From CAVZTX01 sp963778375 (GTDB lineage: Bacteria; Chloroflexota; Ktedonobacteria; Ktedonobacterales; Ktedonobacteraceae), in the NCBI GenBank assembly GCA_963778375.1, contig CAVZTX010000006.1:192736-256735 (forward strand): DNA of 64,000 bases, given 5' to 3'. Positions 24,697 through 33,380 of this stretch are shown here, one piece after another. The notes under the pieces were generated by a model. The model made no database searches, was not told the DNA's origin, and saw only the letters and a program-made list of their open reading frames with translations. Made by a program: the position numbers and the translations under genes. Numbering within the stretch: position 1 is the first letter of the stretch; each line of letters begins with the position of its first letter.

Positions 24697-25884
24697 CTAG
24701 AGTGGCATATGAGGAAGCAGTGGCCAGAGTGCCGATAGAAACAGCGCAACAACGAGCCACAGCGTAAAGTAGGTCTCGACCTTCAATGTTTGGTGCATCA
24801 CAAGATGTAAGCTCGCAGGCGCATCTGTGCGAAGGACACCTGTCACAGCGATAATCGCAGGAGGTAATGTCCACAAGGTGATAAGTATCAGGTGCGGCGC
24901 ATGACGTGGTAGTCCCAGCGCAATGATGGTAGCGTACGCGCCTAGCAACAATATCACATAAAAGGCACGATTCATATGCAACCCCCCCAAGGAGGCAAGG
25001 GTATGCTTCTTGGCTTGCAGGTCGCTTTCAGTATCGCGCATATTATTTAGATGAATTATTGCCGTTGCCAGTAAACCAAGTGGAATGCTATAGAGCAGAA
25101 CGATGCGGTCTATATGACCAGTCTGCACTATATACGCGCCTAGTGTGATGAATGGGCCGAAGATCAAAAAACTAACCAGTTCACCTAACGCTATTGAGGA
25201 GAGTGCGCGAGATGTTGCACTATAGAAGTACGCACACAGCAGCCCTATTAGCCCAAATACAAAAACAAGTAATCCTCCAGATATCGCAACAAGCACCCCT
25301 ACTAGCGCACCGAAGACTAGCAAAACCAATCCGAAGGAAAGGACGCGTGCAGGCTTAATCAGCCCTTGTTGAATCAGCCCCCCGGGACCAAGTGAGTTAC
25401 TGGTATCGATCCCTTTGAGATAATCGTAGTAGTCGTTGACGAGATGCGCCCCGACTTGAAGGAGTATTACAGCAATAAGTGTTGCCAGGAATCGCAAGAC
25501 ATGGAAATGCCCCAGAAAACTCTTGGGAGCTATGCTTTGCGTCCAGGCCAAAGCGCTGCCGACCACAACGGGCATAATGGAGAGAGGTAAATACGCTGGC
25601 CGTATACCATCCCACCAGACAGAGAGCCATTCACCCATACTGCGGCGGTACTCTGAAGGTTGCACAACAAGTGGTGCGGGCATAGTGACCGACCGTGTCG
25701 AAGCTACAGAATGGATGGAGACCTCCGGCTGAAGCGCACCGAGTGATTGCAATGATTCCAATGGAATAGTTGGGACTTCCTCGGCCTGTACCGCATCAGC
25801 CGTGACAATTTGCGAAGAAGTTACAGCCTTTACTTTAGGTGCAGAAGGTCCACCGTCGTGATTGGTTGGGTCCTGGCTTTGCAT
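24697..25884 (-). CDS. menA: 1,4-dihydroxy-2-naphthoate polyprenyltransferase MenA (UbiA family)
   Basis: A 395-residue intramembrane prenyltransferase. A disordered N-terminal extension of about 80 residues precedes the UbiA core: RPAYLPLSIMPVVVGSALAW, the Mg-pyrophosphate motif NDYYDYLKGID, then GPGGLIQQGLIKP typical of MenA, and a second Asp motif in NNMRDTESD. Eight or nine membrane helices follow. MenA attaches the isoprenoid tail in menaquinone synthesis. Start 25884 is chosen for the GGGGGG site directly upstream; 25923 lacks one. No other men genes are nearby. The long N-terminal tail is unusual. Confidence 0.88.
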   Translation of the reverse strand: MQSQDPTNHDGGPSAPKVKAVTSSQIVTADAVQAEEVPTIPLESLQSLGALQPEVSIHSVASTRSVTMPAPLVVQPSEYRRSMGEWLSVWWDGIRPAYLPLSIMPVVVGSALAWTQSIAPKSFLGHFHVLRFLATLIAVILLQVGAHLVNDYYDYLKGIDTSNSLGPGGLIQQGLIKPARVLSFGLVLLVFGALVGVLVAISGGLLVFVFGLIGLLCAYFYSATSRALSSIALGELVSFLIFGPFITLGAYIVQTGHIDRIVLLYSIPLGLLATAIIHLNNMRDTESDLQAKKHTLASLGGLHMNRAFYVILLLGAYATIIALGLPRHAPHLILITLWTLPPAIIAVTGVLRTDAPASLHLVMHQTLKVETYFTLWLVVALFLSALWPLLPHMPL

Positions 25885-26005
25885 ACGCCCCCCTCTTGGC
25901 GCAGTGATGAGTGGCAAGGCCAACTCTCTGCCTATACATTTACATCATTAAAAAGCCCTATTATTGAGCATACGTTTAGTCACCATCTTTAGTATACAGT
26001 CTGCT

Positions 26006-26644
26006 TCAAGCATTTTGAAGTGCTTGCTGTAAAGCGAGCATTACATGCTGCAACTGCGCTTGTCCAACCGCAATGGTCAGGTCACCACGTGTCTTCTCAA
26101 GAATACCGCGTGCTGCATCCGTCGTACGCCGCAACCCACCGGTAATTGCATCAGGGAAATCAACAGTCGTGAGAAGGGCATAGATGTCGTCCATCTGACG
26201 TAAGAACGTTTCGCAACTCTCGATGTTCCCTCTACGCAATTGATCCAGTACATAACGCCTTAACTCCCCAATAGCCTCTCCCAGTCCATTAAGATAGGGT
26301 GCCCAGTCAATGGAAAGTTCATCCGCCAGGGGCAACGGGCAATTTTGCGTGAGAGCCGAGAACGTGGCTGCCTCGGCATATTCTTTCTGGGCATCTTGCA
26401 CGAAGCCCGCGTAAAAGATATCCTGATGGTCGCGCAAGTCAACAGCCATCTCTTTAAGTAACGCTGAGGCCTGCCCTAGAAGTTCCGCCGCTCCCTGAGT
26501 TTCCTGGCGGTGCGTTGCACGAATACTATTGGCACAATATCGAATGGCGGTGCGCGACTTTGGCAACGCTCGCTCACGTGCCGCATGCTTCAGCGCCAAA
26601 TATTCAAGCGCTTCTCGTCCTGCTCTCTCTAAATTATCATTCAT
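26006..26644 (-). CDS. Translin family protein
   Basis: A 212-residue all-helical protein matching translin/TRAX by pattern: an early RTAIRYCANSIRATHRQE, the central FYAGFVQDAQKEYAEAATFSA, YLNGLGEAIGELRRYVLDQL, and the end VDFPDAITGGLRRTTDAARG with EKTRGDLT. Translins form ring-shaped octamers that bind single-stranded RNA and DNA; with TRAX they act as a ribonuclease in eukaryotes. Bacterial copies are rare and occur in Chloroflexota and related lineages. ATG 26644 has GGGGAG upstream. It is a single gene; the candidate small RNA lies in its upstream gap on the other strand. Confidence 0.85.
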   Translation of the reverse strand: MNDNLERAGREALEYLALKHAARERALPKSRTAIRYCANSIRATHRQETQGAAELLGQASALLKEMAVDLRDHQDIFYAGFVQDAQKEYAEAATFSALTQNCPLPLADELSIDWAPYLNGLGEAIGELRRYVLDQLRRGNIESCETFLRQMDDIYALLTTVDFPDAITGGLRRTTDAARGILEKTRGDLTIAVGQAQLQHVMLALQQALQNA

Positions 26645-26803
26645 GCTATCTCCCCTTTCCTCTTTCATGGTGCACCCAAGTGTATCACAGTACAGTCCCA
26701 AACGATAGAGTGGTCGAGAGGTTGTTAAAATAGAAGGGCGGGGTCTATCTGAGATCTGAACTCATCTGGCTACCTTCTTACAACAGAAAGTTCCCTCCTG
26801 ATA

Positions 26804-26831
26804 TTGAAACTCCTATCGTATAGGGTATAAT
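26804..26831 (+). promoter_or_regulatory. Strong sigma70-type promoter with no protein gene downstream
   Basis: TTGAAA (26804-26809), 16-bp spacer, perfect TATAAT (26826-26831). It points into the gap between translin and the GlsB gene, where no good coding frame exists on this strand. Confidence 0.6.
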
Positions 26832-26837
26832 GCTACT

Positions 26838-27018
26838 AGGTGAGGTCGATAGTGGATCAAGGAATAATTATTGTTTGAGATTGAAAAGTGCCCCCAAAAA
26901 TTAGGAAACTCAAGTTCCTCCACCTCAAGTGCTGAAGATCGCCTAATTTTCAGCCCCATTGGTCATTATAGGCGAACAAAGCGGACGACTCTAGAATCGT
27001 CCGCTTTGTTCGCCTATA
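26838..27018 (+). ncRNA. Candidate small RNA of about 180 nt
   Basis: A strong promoter ends at 26831 and a perfect 22-bp hairpin (26967-26988 with 26997-27018, loop CTCTAGAA) could end the transcript. Between them AAAATTAGG (26897-26905) pairs with CCTAATTTT (26942-26950), enclosing a smaller GGAA/TTCC hairpin. The only frame here starts with TTG and looks random. The RNA is predicted from layout alone and no known family is recognised. The final hairpin lacks a T-run and may instead serve the converging GlsB gene. Confidence 0.45.
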
Positions 27019-27053
27019 TAGTAGGCATCCCGAAAGGACACCTCGCTCCCATC

Positions 27054-27353
27054 TTACAATGTCCGGCGTGTACTGCCGGAAATGGCACGTAGGATAGCAA
27101 TCAGGATACACGCGCCAATGAAGGCAACAATGATACTCCAGATAAGCCCACCACCCGCGCCTAAACCGAGTAAACTGAACAGCCAGCCACCTAGGAATGC
27201 GCCGATAATACCAACAATGATATCACCGACAATGCCATAACCACCACCACGCATCACCATGCTCGCAAGAAAGCCAGCGATCAAGCCGACAACAAGCCAC
27301 CATATTACGCTCCCAAGTGTGAGATCTGCCAGCACCAGAGTTGCAAGTGCCAT
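27054..27353 (-). CDS. GlsB/YeaQ/YmgE family membrane protein (transglycosylase-associated)
   Basis: A 99-residue protein with three Gly-rich transmembrane helices: WWLVVGLIAGFLASMVMRGG, VGDIIVGIIGAFLGGWLFSL and IWSIIVAFIGACILIAI. This is the standard architecture of the GlsB/YeaQ/YmgE stress-related family. The molecular function is not known; members are induced by stress in several bacteria. GGAGG lies well placed before ATG 27353. A 22-bp perfect hairpin stands 36 nt after the stop. Confidence 0.9.
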   Translation of the reverse strand: MALATLVLADLTLGSVIWWLVVGLIAGFLASMVMRGGGYGIVGDIIVGIIGAFLGGWLFSLLGLGAGGGLIWSIIVAFIGACILIAILRAISGSTRRTL

Positions 27354-27731
27354 AGTAAAATCCTCCTTCTATATCTTGTCTGACCAGTACGTTAACAAAC
27401 ATCCCTATTTGCTGTCCGAGCAATGGCACTCGGATCAGACTTGAAAAGTTCGTTCTTACGAATTTACTGTTTATAGTGTAATCTAAGAGATGTTATATCG
27501 CAAGTCAACAATATAAATACTAAGTGCTCTTTAAGGTTTTACTCATTTTTCTAATTTCTATAAATAGAGAATACCAGATCGCAGAAGAGAGAATGCTTTT
27601 AGCACTCTGCTGGCGCCCCTTCCCTCGAAGAACACAAACTCACTAGCAATACATCCCATAATGTGGCTTACTATTAGCAGAAGAGTGCCTTACTGTTCCA
27701 TAGTTCCACACATGTTTCCAGGAGGAAATGC
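27354..27731. other. AT-rich gene-free region between divergent genes
   Basis: No gene is seen. The GlsB leader contains a hairpin, TCCGAG (27415-27420) with CTCGGA (27429-27434). Promoters for both flanking genes should lie in the AT-rich middle, but none is clear enough to mark. Confidence 0.4.
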
Positions 27732-28904
27732 ATGGCGACCATGAGGGAAGCGGTTATCATTGAAGCGGTTCGCACTGCGGTAGGACGCAGGGGCGGGCGA
27801 TTGAAGGACTGGCATCCAGTGGATTTGCTGGCCCAAACTCTTTCTGCCCTGGTGCAGCGCACCGGCGTGGAACCTGGCCGAGTAGAGGATGTCATTGTAG
27901 GTTGTGTGAGCCAGGTTGGAGAGCAGAGCCTCAACGTAGGCCGAAACGCAGCTCTCGCAGCGGGCTTCCCCGAAACGGTACCGGGCACGACCGTTGATCG
28001 TCAGTGCGGGTCGAGCCAGCAGGCCATTCACTTTGGCGCCCAGGGAGTAATCAGCGGGGCGTATGATATTGTCATAGCTGGCGGTGTCGAGTCCATGACC
28101 CGCGTGCCGATGGGGTCAACTTCGCAAGGCCCAGGCGTGCCCTTTGGCACCCAGATGCTGAAGCGTTATGATAATGGTCTGGTACATCAAGGCATCAGCG
28201 CTGACCTGGTAGCCCAAAAATGGGAGCTAAGCCGGGAACAGCTTGACGCCTTCAGCCTTGAAAGCCACTGGCGTGCTGCACGCGCCACCTCCGAGGGTCG
28301 TTTCCGCAGTCAGATTGTGCCCATACCTGTAAAGAATGAAGACGGTACAACCAGCATGTTTGAGCAGGATGAAGGTATTCGCACCGATACGAGCCTTGAG
28401 AAGCTAGCCAGCCTCAAACCTGCTTTCAAGCCCGATGGTCTTATTACAGCAGGCAATTCTTCACAGATCAGTGATGGTGCCGCTGCTGTGCTGATTATGG
28501 AACGGGCCACCGCCGAGCGACTGGGCCTTAAGCCGCGTGCTCGCTTTGTAGCATTCTCTCTCGCAGGCGATAATCCCATTCTGATGCTGACGGCCCCAAT
28601 TCCCGCAACCTACAAGGTGCTCAAACGTGCAGGCCTTACGCTGGATCAGATGGATTTGATAGAGATCAACGAAGCGTTTGCTAGCGTCGTACTTGCATGG
28701 CAGAAGGAGACCGGAGCGGATATGTCGCGAGTCAACGTGAACGGTGGAGCAGTTGCTATCGGCCATCCACTGGGAGCTTCCGGCGCACGCCTCACCACCG
28801 TACTCCTGCACGAACTGGAGCGCACTGATGGACGTTATGGTCTGCAAACCATCTGCGAAGGCGGCGGCATGTCCAATGCCATGATTATTGAACGGCTTGG
28901 CTAG
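27732..28904 (+). CDS. Acetyl-CoA C-acyltransferase (thiolase)
   Basis: A 390-residue thiolase with all catalytic motifs: the nucleophile Cys in VDRQCGSSQQAIHFGAQ, the His of GHPLGASGAR, and the second Cys in CEGGGMSNAMI. Thiolases condense two acetyl-CoA or cleave 3-ketoacyl-CoA in fatty acid breakdown and polyhydroxybutyrate synthesis; the direction cannot be told from the sequence. AGGAGG six nt before ATG 27732 fixes the start. It stands alone, with no beta-oxidation partners nearby. Its stop overlaps the convergent macrodomain gene by 4 nt. Confidence 0.93.
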   Translation: MATMREAVIIEAVRTAVGRRGGRLKDWHPVDLLAQTLSALVQRTGVEPGRVEDVIVGCVSQVGEQSLNVGRNAALAAGFPETVPGTTVDRQCGSSQQAIHFGAQGVISGAYDIVIAGGVESMTRVPMGSTSQGPGVPFGTQMLKRYDNGLVHQGISADLVAQKWELSREQLDAFSLESHWRAARATSEGRFRSQIVPIPVKNEDGTTSMFEQDEGIRTDTSLEKLASLKPAFKPDGLITAGNSSQISDGAAAVLIMERATAERLGLKPRARFVAFSLAGDNPILMLTAPIPATYKVLKRAGLTLDQMDLIEINEAFASVVLAWQKETGADMSRVNVNGGAVAIGHPLGASGARLTTVLLHELERTDGRYGLQTICEGGGMSNAMIIERLG

Positions 28905-29452
28905 CTTTTCATAATATCGGCAAGCGCCTTCTCGAACGCTTTGAAGGATTGGTCACCAAATAGGACGAACATCACCTGCTGCAAGCTCGTAGGTTGCTTA
29001 ATATGCTCGATGACGGTACGCAGTGCGATGGGAGCGGCCAATTCGAGCGGATAGCCATAAATGCCGGTACTGAGCGAGGGAAAAGCTATACTCTTGACCT
29101 GGTATTGCTCTGCCAGGTCAAGACAACTCGCATAGGCGCTTGCCAGCAGGGGTGCATCATTCTCTCTCCCGCTATACATCGGCCCGACGGCGTGGAAGAT
29201 ATATTTTGCGGAAAGCTTGCCAGCGCTTGTCGCTACTGCACTTCCGGTAGGGCATCCTCCGATTTTCCGGCATTCCTCCATAATGCTTGGACCGCCTGCG
29301 CGGTGAATGGCACCATCGACGCCGCCACCACCACGCAGTCCTGAGTTTGCCGCATTGACGATAGCATCAGCTTGCACTTCCACAATATTTCCTTGTATGA
29401 GTGCCAGGGTGACACCATTGATTGTCTGAGTAGACATAAATATATCTTTCAT
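28901..29452 (-). CDS. Macrodomain protein (ADP-ribose / O-acetyl-ADP-ribose hydrolase)
   Basis: A 183-residue macrodomain. It has IVEVQADAIVNAANSGLRGGGGVDGAIHRAGG (residue runs shown overlap the catalytic loop NAAN...GGGVDGAI), then GKLSAKYIFHAVGP and the phosphate loop SLSTGIYGYPLELAA. These enzymes remove ADP-ribose from proteins or deacetylate O-acetyl-ADP-ribose. An in-frame ATG at 29437 is an equally possible start, as neither has a clear ribosome site. It follows the E2 gene by 12 nt on the same strand, so it may be the last gene of the dehydrogenase operon. Confidence 0.93.
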   Translation of the reverse strand: MKDIFMSTQTINGVTLALIQGNIVEVQADAIVNAANSGLRGGGGVDGAIHRAGGPSIMEECRKIGGCPTGSAVATSAGKLSAKYIFHAVGPMYSGRENDAPLLASAYASCLDLAEQYQVKSIAFPSLSTGIYGYPLELAAPIALRTVIEHIKQPTSLQQVMFVLFGDQSFKAFEKALADIMKS

Positions 29453-29464
29453 AATGCTATAGAA

Positions 29465-30871
29465 CTACAGCAGCAAACCAAATGGCTCTTCCAGCAGGCG
29501 TTTAACCTCCTGTAAGAAGCGCGCGGCAGTTGCACCATCTATCGCACGGTGGTCCGAGGAGAGTGTGACCTTCATACGGTCGCGCACGACTACCTGCCCA
29601 TCTACCACTACAGGCATTGGAGTGATCGAGCCGACTGCCAGAATGGCAGACTCCGGGGGATTGATCACCGCTGTGAAACTATCCACGTCAAACATCCCCA
29701 GGTTGCTCACAGTGAAGGTGCCTCCATTGAGGTCTTCTGGACGGAGCTTGCCGGTGCGGGCTGCCTCTGCCAGTCGTCGTGTCTCACGCGCAATATCAAG
29801 TACGCCTCGCACGTCAGCATTGTGCAACACGGGCACAATCAGCCCTTGCTCAAGTGCCACAGCTACGCCGATATGCACCTGCTTTTTCTGTATCAGTTTA
29901 TCTTCAGCAAATGAGACATTCACCTGCGGCATACGTATTAGCGCTCGCGCTACTGCCTTGATAATCAGGTCGTTGAAGCTGACCTTGACAGGTGTTGTCT
30001 CAGTTGCAGCAAACTCGTTGATCTGCTGACGTAAAGCAGCAAGTTTGCCCGTATCGATGACACTCGTGACATAGAAGTGCGGTGCCGCCTGCATACTCTG
30101 GCTCAGCCGCTTGGCGATAGTGCGGCGCATTGACGTCAGCGGAATCTCAACCACCTCACCAGTGTCTATGCCTGTCGGTGCAGGTTCCATGGAGAGTGCC
30201 TCTAGAGACGGAGCAGCTACAGCTTGAGCAGGTTGCGTTTTAGAGGCAGCAGCGGCGACTGCACCTAGCTGTTGTCGGGTTGCTAGAACTGCCTCAACAT
30301 CCATCTTGATGATACGTCCGTTGGGGCCTGTACCATAAATCCTGCTGTAGTCCAGTTGATGTTCTTCGGCCAACCGACGCGCAATCGGCGAAATAAAAAT
30401 ACGCCCCTGCGTGTCGGTTTGTAGGGGCACCCCTTGCGGGTGCCCTGTAACCACTTCTCCATCGACGGAAGATACCCCTGCACTATGGATATGTAAGGAC
30501 ATCCCTTGCGGGTGCCTTGCACTATCAGTGGTGTAGCTTGCCTGCGCTTCCCTGACAGCCGCAAATGTTCCTATAGATTTGCCGGGAGCAGGTTTTGTAG
30601 CTCCATTACTTCCTTGATTCTCTGGCAGCGGTTCATCGGGTGCGCCAATTAGAGCGATACCCGCGCCAATGGGAGCCGATTGTCCCTCAGCTACAAGTAT
30701 TTTGCGCAACACCCCGCTAACAAACGACTCTATTTCGATGTTGACTTTATCTGTCTCGACCTCGGCAAGCGATTCTCCCCTTTTTACCGGGTCACCCTCT
30801 TTTTTGATCCAGTGGAGAATCTTGCCCTCTTCCATTGTATCGCCCATCTTGGGCATTTCTACTGTTTTCAT
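29465..30871 (-). CDS. pdhC: Dihydrolipoamide acyltransferase E2 of a 2-oxoacid dehydrogenase complex
   Basis: The 468-residue protein has an N-terminal lipoyl domain with the modified Lys in EVETDKVNIEIES, a long linker, the E1/E3-binding domain (ISPIARRLAEEHQLDYSRIY...GPNGRI), and the catalytic domain ending in DHRAIDGATAARF. It transfers the acyl group to CoA. The linker contains two copies of a palindromic repeat read as HPQGxxLx peptides. ATG 30871 with GGGAGAGGG is preferred over 30889, which overlaps pdhB. It is in one operon with E1alpha and E1beta. No E3 gene is present. A branched-chain or acetoin complex cannot be excluded. Confidence 0.93.
   Translation of the reverse strand: MKTVEMPKMGDTMEEGKILHWIKKEGDPVKRGESLAEVETDKVNIEIESFVSGVLRKILVAEGQSAPIGAGIALIGAPDEPLPENQGSNGATKPAPGKSIGTFAAVREAQASYTTDSARHPQGMSLHIHSAGVSSVDGEVVTGHPQGVPLQTDTQGRIFISPIARRLAEEHQLDYSRIYGTGPNGRIIKMDVEAVLATRQQLGAVAAAASKTQPAQAVAAPSLEALSMEPAPTGIDTGEVVEIPLTSMRRTIAKRLSQSMQAAPHFYVTSVIDTGKLAALRQQINEFAATETTPVKVSFNDLIIKAVARALIRMPQVNVSFAEDKLIQKKQVHIGVAVALEQGLIVPVLHNADVRGVLDIARETRRLAEAARTGKLRPEDLNGGTFTVSNLGMFDVDSFTAVINPPESAILAVGSITPMPVVVDGQVVVRDRMKVTLSSDHRAIDGATAARFLQEVKRLLEEPFGLLL
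30419..30446. repeat. Palindromic repeat in E2 linker, copy 1
   Basis: Hairpin GGGCACCC-CTTGC-GGGTGCCC preceded by TGTAG. It is the second hairpin type of the repeat family, here read on the minus strand as GHPQGVPLQT. Confidence 0.75.
30491..30516. repeat. Palindromic repeat in E2 linker, copy 2
   Basis: ATGTAAGGACATCCCTTGCG plus GGTGCC, a diverged copy in the same orientation 72 nt from copy 1. It is read as RHPQGMSLHI. Confidence 0.7.
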
Positions 30872-30885
30872 TGTCCCTCTCCCGA

Positions 30886-31884
30886 TCAACCACGAACCAG
30901 TGCTGCTGGCACAATTGCCCTTGCCGCCTTGACAATATCATTCCTATCGGGCATTGCAGCACGTTCCAGGACTTTCGAATATGGCATGGGCACGTCCGCG
31001 CCGGTGATATGCTGAATAGGCGCATCCAGGTAGTCAAAGGCAAACTCGTAGATGAGCGCTGCTAAACCCTGGCCCGTGCCGTAGTATTTCCAGCCCTCTT
31101 CGGCGATCACAACGCGATTAGTCTTTTTAACCGAGTCAATCAGCAGGTCGATATCAATTGGGCGGATACTTTTCAGGTCGATGACCTCAGCCTCGATACC
31201 TTCTTTGGCAAGCTCTTCGGCGGCCTGCAACGTGACATGCAGCATACGTGAGAAGGTAATGATGGTAAGCTGCTGACCCTCGCGTTTCACCTCTCCACGG
31301 TTGAGCGGCACGGTATATTCGACACCCTCGTCGGGAACCTCGCCTTTCACGTTGTACAGCAATTCATGTTCTATAAAGAGCACCGGGTCGGGGTCACGCA
31401 CAGCCGATTTGAGCATGCCCTTGGCGTCGTAAGGTGTCGCGGGCATTACTACTTTCAAGCCTGGGATATGTGCATACAGGGACTCAAGCATCTGGGAGTG
31501 CTGTGCGCCACGCTGGGCACCACCGCCACCAGGAGTACGCACGACCAGGGGTAGTTCCGGCTGTCCACCAAACATGTAGCGCATCTTGGCTGCGCTATTG
31601 ATGAGCAAGTCACTGGCAAGCAAACTGAAATTAATGGTCATCAATTCAAGGATGGGTCGCAGACCACCAAGTGCCGCGCCGATGGCCGCACCTGTAATTA
31701 CCTCTTCTGCGAGTGGGGTGTCGCGCACGCGCTTCTCACCGAACTCCTCAAATAGTCCCTTTGAAACGGCATAGGTGCCACCATAGCCAGCGATATCTTC
31801 ACCCAGAATGAAGACACGCTCGTCGCGCTGCATCTCTTCACGAATAGCCTCACGCAGCGCATCACGATACGTAATTGTGCGCAT
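30886..31884 (-). CDS. pdhB: 2-oxoacid dehydrogenase E1 beta subunit
   Basis: The protein is 332 residues. It starts MRTITYRDALREAIREEMQR and has the conserved GEDIAGYGGTYAVSKGL, RDTPLAEEVITGAAIGAAL and PGGGGAQRGAQHSQ stretches of the beta chain of pyruvate, branched-chain or acetoin dehydrogenases. With E1alpha it forms the thiamine-diphosphate decarboxylase. It is placed between pdhA (6 nt upstream) and pdhC, as usual. The length is normal. Confidence 0.94.
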   Translation of the reverse strand: MRTITYRDALREAIREEMQRDERVFILGEDIAGYGGTYAVSKGLFEEFGEKRVRDTPLAEEVITGAAIGAALGGLRPILELMTINFSLLASDLLINSAAKMRYMFGGQPELPLVVRTPGGGGAQRGAQHSQMLESLYAHIPGLKVVMPATPYDAKGMLKSAVRDPDPVLFIEHELLYNVKGEVPDEGVEYTVPLNRGEVKREGQQLTIITFSRMLHVTLQAAEELAKEGIEAEVIDLKSIRPIDIDLLIDSVKKTNRVVIAEEGWKYYGTGQGLAALIYEFAFDYLDAPIQHITGADVPMPYSKVLERAAMPDRNDIVKAARAIVPAALVRG

Positions 31885-31890
31885 ACTATG

Positions 31891-32916
31891 TTACTTCCTC
31901 TCGTAGCGGTAGGTGAGCGCGGTGGAATCATCGACCATCACGTCGGTATACAGTTCTTCCAGCGCGGGATTTGGACTATTTTCGGCAAATTCGGCCGCGT
32001 CTTCTGCTACCTCGGTAGCTCTGGCGTCGTTCTCATCAAGTTCAGCCTGTGTAACCAGACCGAGATCGAGCAATCTCTTCTCAAATATGCCAATGGGATC
32101 GCGTGTGGTGCGCCATTGGTGCTCTTCCTCACGGGTGCGATAGTAGGAGGGATCGGTCATCGAATGTCCACGGAAACGGTAGGTTTTCACTTCCAGGAGG
32201 TACGGCCCTTCGCCGCTGCGTGCATGTTCAACGGCACGTTTGGCCGCTTCATATACCGCGATCACATCCATCCCATCAACCTGCTCTCCCGGCATGTTAT
32301 ATGCCGCGGCACGTGGTATCAAGCTATCAACTGCCCAGGCTTTCGATACCGCCATTCCCATCGAATACTGATTATTCTCGCAGATGTAGACAACGGGCAA
32401 TTTCCAGATAGCTGCCAGGTTAAGCGCTTCGTGAAAGGCCCCTTCATCGACGGCACCGTCGCCGAAAAAGCATACCGTGACACTATCCTGATTCAAATAT
32501 TGTGCGGCAAATGCCACTCCCGCAGCTATTGGCAATTGGGCACCAACGATTGCGTTGCCACCAAATAATCCTAACTCGTTGCTCCACATGTGCATGGAGC
32601 CACCTTTACCCTTGCTGCATCCAGTGATCTTGCCATAAAGTTCTGCCATCACTGCCCGCGGATCCATGCCCTTAGCAAGCGCATGTCCATGCTCTCGATA
32701 ACTGGATAAAATCTTGTCATCAGGCCGTAACGTGCTGATACTACCTACGCCTACAGCTTCCTGGCCGATGTACAGGTGCATGAAGCCACCTATTTTCCCG
32801 CGTGTGTATTCCTCCGCACTCTTCTCCTCAAAACGCCTCAACAGTGCCATCTTGTAGTGCATCTCTAGCAATTGCTCGCGCGTTAAGCCAGCCAGCATTG
32901 CATTGCTGATCGCCAT
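31891..32916 (-). CDS. pdhA: 2-oxoacid dehydrogenase E1 alpha subunit
   Basis: The protein is 341 residues. The thiamine-diphosphate motif is GDGAVDEGAFHEALNLAAIW ending NN, and the phosphorylation-loop-like region reads TYRFRGHSMTDPSYYRTREE. This is the alpha chain of the decarboxylase that starts acetyl-CoA formation from pyruvate (or an equivalent reaction with a branched-chain keto acid). ATG 32916 with GGGAGGGG is preferred to 32943. It is the first gene of the pdhABC operon, in a minus-strand unit starting near 32940. Confidence 0.94.
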   Translation of the reverse strand: MAISNAMLAGLTREQLLEMHYKMALLRRFEEKSAEEYTRGKIGGFMHLYIGQEAVGVGSISTLRPDDKILSSYREHGHALAKGMDPRAVMAELYGKITGCSKGKGGSMHMWSNELGLFGGNAIVGAQLPIAAGVAFAAQYLNQDSVTVCFFGDGAVDEGAFHEALNLAAIWKLPVVYICENNQYSMGMAVSKAWAVDSLIPRAAAYNMPGEQVDGMDVIAVYEAAKRAVEHARSGEGPYLLEVKTYRFRGHSMTDPSYYRTREEEHQWRTTRDPIGIFEKRLLDLGLVTQAELDENDARATEVAEDAAEFAENSPNPALEELYTDVMVDDSTALTYRYERK

Positions 32917-33380
32917 AGACCCCTCCCTGATTCGATTGTCCAATATGTGTAGAATGCATGCTTATATCTCTGCCTATCTGCTATACTCCATTGTATGTGA
33001 TGAGGTCCTTTTATTGAATCCACTGCATTGTGTGATTTTTACTCTCAGTATTGTACTCCAAGAGAGAGGACATGAAAAGTGGTACAGCCCCTTCTAGACA
33101 TTAGTAGTGGTAGCGATGATCTAGCCATTACCAATGCCTACAAGAGGCTGTACCATATACCTTATTAGAAATGAGAAAACTCTCAAACTTGCTTGTCCTA
33201 TACGTCTTTGACGCACAGAGATGTATTTGCTATGGCAGCGAGGAACAACACACTGTAGGAGCGGAATAGCCACGTCTGAGGAGACGCTAAGGTCCGCCCC
33301 CACCTAGAGGTAACCGCAAGGGCAAGCGAGCCTGAGAGCACACGTCCCTATGGACCAGGCGACCATTCAGGCCGCCTCTG
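32917..33380. other. Gene-free region between pdhA and HU
   Basis: No coding frame is convincing. It holds a 76-bp imperfect hairpin (33080-33155) and a stretch near 33285-33370 (GGTAACCGCAAGGGCAAGCG) that looks like a decayed copy of the palindromic repeat. Confidence 0.45.
33080..33155. repeat. 76-bp imperfect palindrome
   Basis: TGGTACAGCCCCTT (33080-33093) faces AAGAGGCTGTACCA (33142-33155), and the pairing continues inward to about 33111/33124 with 26 of 32 positions matched. The loop is about 12 nt. It could be a decayed mobile repeat or a structured RNA end downstream of HU. Confidence 0.6.

Noticed and set aside
26871..27092. Plus-strand frame of 73 codons starting with TTG
   Set aside because: It reads through a perfect 22-bp hairpin and has a random-looking composition; a small RNA is a better reading.
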